Of a DNA stretch of 5,801 nt, positions 5,793 to 5,801 are shown piece by piece; position 1 is the stretch's first letter; each line of letters begins with the position of its first letter. The position numbers and the translations under genes are program-made. The stretch is from the NCBI GenBank assembly GCA_025058955.1, contig JANXDV010000065.1:1-5801 (forward strand), given 5' to 3'. Source of the DNA: Archaeoglobaceae archaeon. GTDB taxonomy: Archaea > Halobacteriota > Archaeoglobi > Archaeoglobales > Archaeoglobaceae. The notes under the pieces are model-generated. The model was not told the origin of the DNA. It ran no database searches and was given only the letters and a program-made list of their open reading frames with translations.

Positions 5793-5801
5793 AGTTAAGC
5801 T

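Noticed and set aside
1..5801. A mobile island, defence system or new multi-gene system
   Set aside because: Gene functions, codon use and spacing look uniform and housekeeping; there are no integrase, transposase, direct-repeat boundaries, tRNA or repeat arrays.

Overview
The window looks like chromosomal DNA of a hyperthermophilic euryarchaeon, most likely a member of the Archaeoglobales. The reasons are arginine codons dominated by AGA/AGG, frequent ATA isoleucine, Lys/Glu-rich proteins, A/T-rich BRE/TATA-like boxes just ahead of genes without Shine-Dalgarno sites, and a copper ATPase that closely resembles Archaeoglobus fulgidus CopA as I recall it. The species cannot be fixed from the sequence alone. 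Coding density is very high and no stretch above 60 bases lacks a gene. I see no RNA gene, insertion sequence, CRISPR array, integrase or other mark of a mobile region.

Layout: four genes run rightward and one runs leftward to meet them. (1) The window opens inside serB, a phosphoserine phosphatase with N-terminal ACT domains whose start lies off the left edge. (2) A cation diffusion facilitator (CDF) metal transporter overlaps the serB stop by an ATGA junction, so the two are very probably co-transcribed. (3) After 37 bases holding a TATA-like box comes mtnA, methylthioribose-1-phosphate isomerase of methionine salvage. (4) After 57 bases with a second, similar box comes an uncharacterised 234-residue protein that looks like a divergent HhH-GPD (DNA glycosylase superfamily) member. 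(5) copA, a Cu(I)-exporting P1B-type ATPase, occupies the right 2.1 kb on the minus strand and ends 7 bases from gene 4.

The genes do not form one pathway. serB and mtnA are amino-acid metabolism genes, while the CDF transporter and CopA are two unrelated metal exporters. The most interesting item is the HhH-GPD-like protein: it keeps the catalytic-aspartate position but lacks the lyase lysine, and it carries an N-terminal CxxC plus two C-terminal cysteines. Second is the CDF transporter, with an E-x3-D in place of the usual H/D-x3-D in its fifth membrane helix. I did not find convincing evidence of a new multi-gene system; this is mostly an ordinary housekeeping region.
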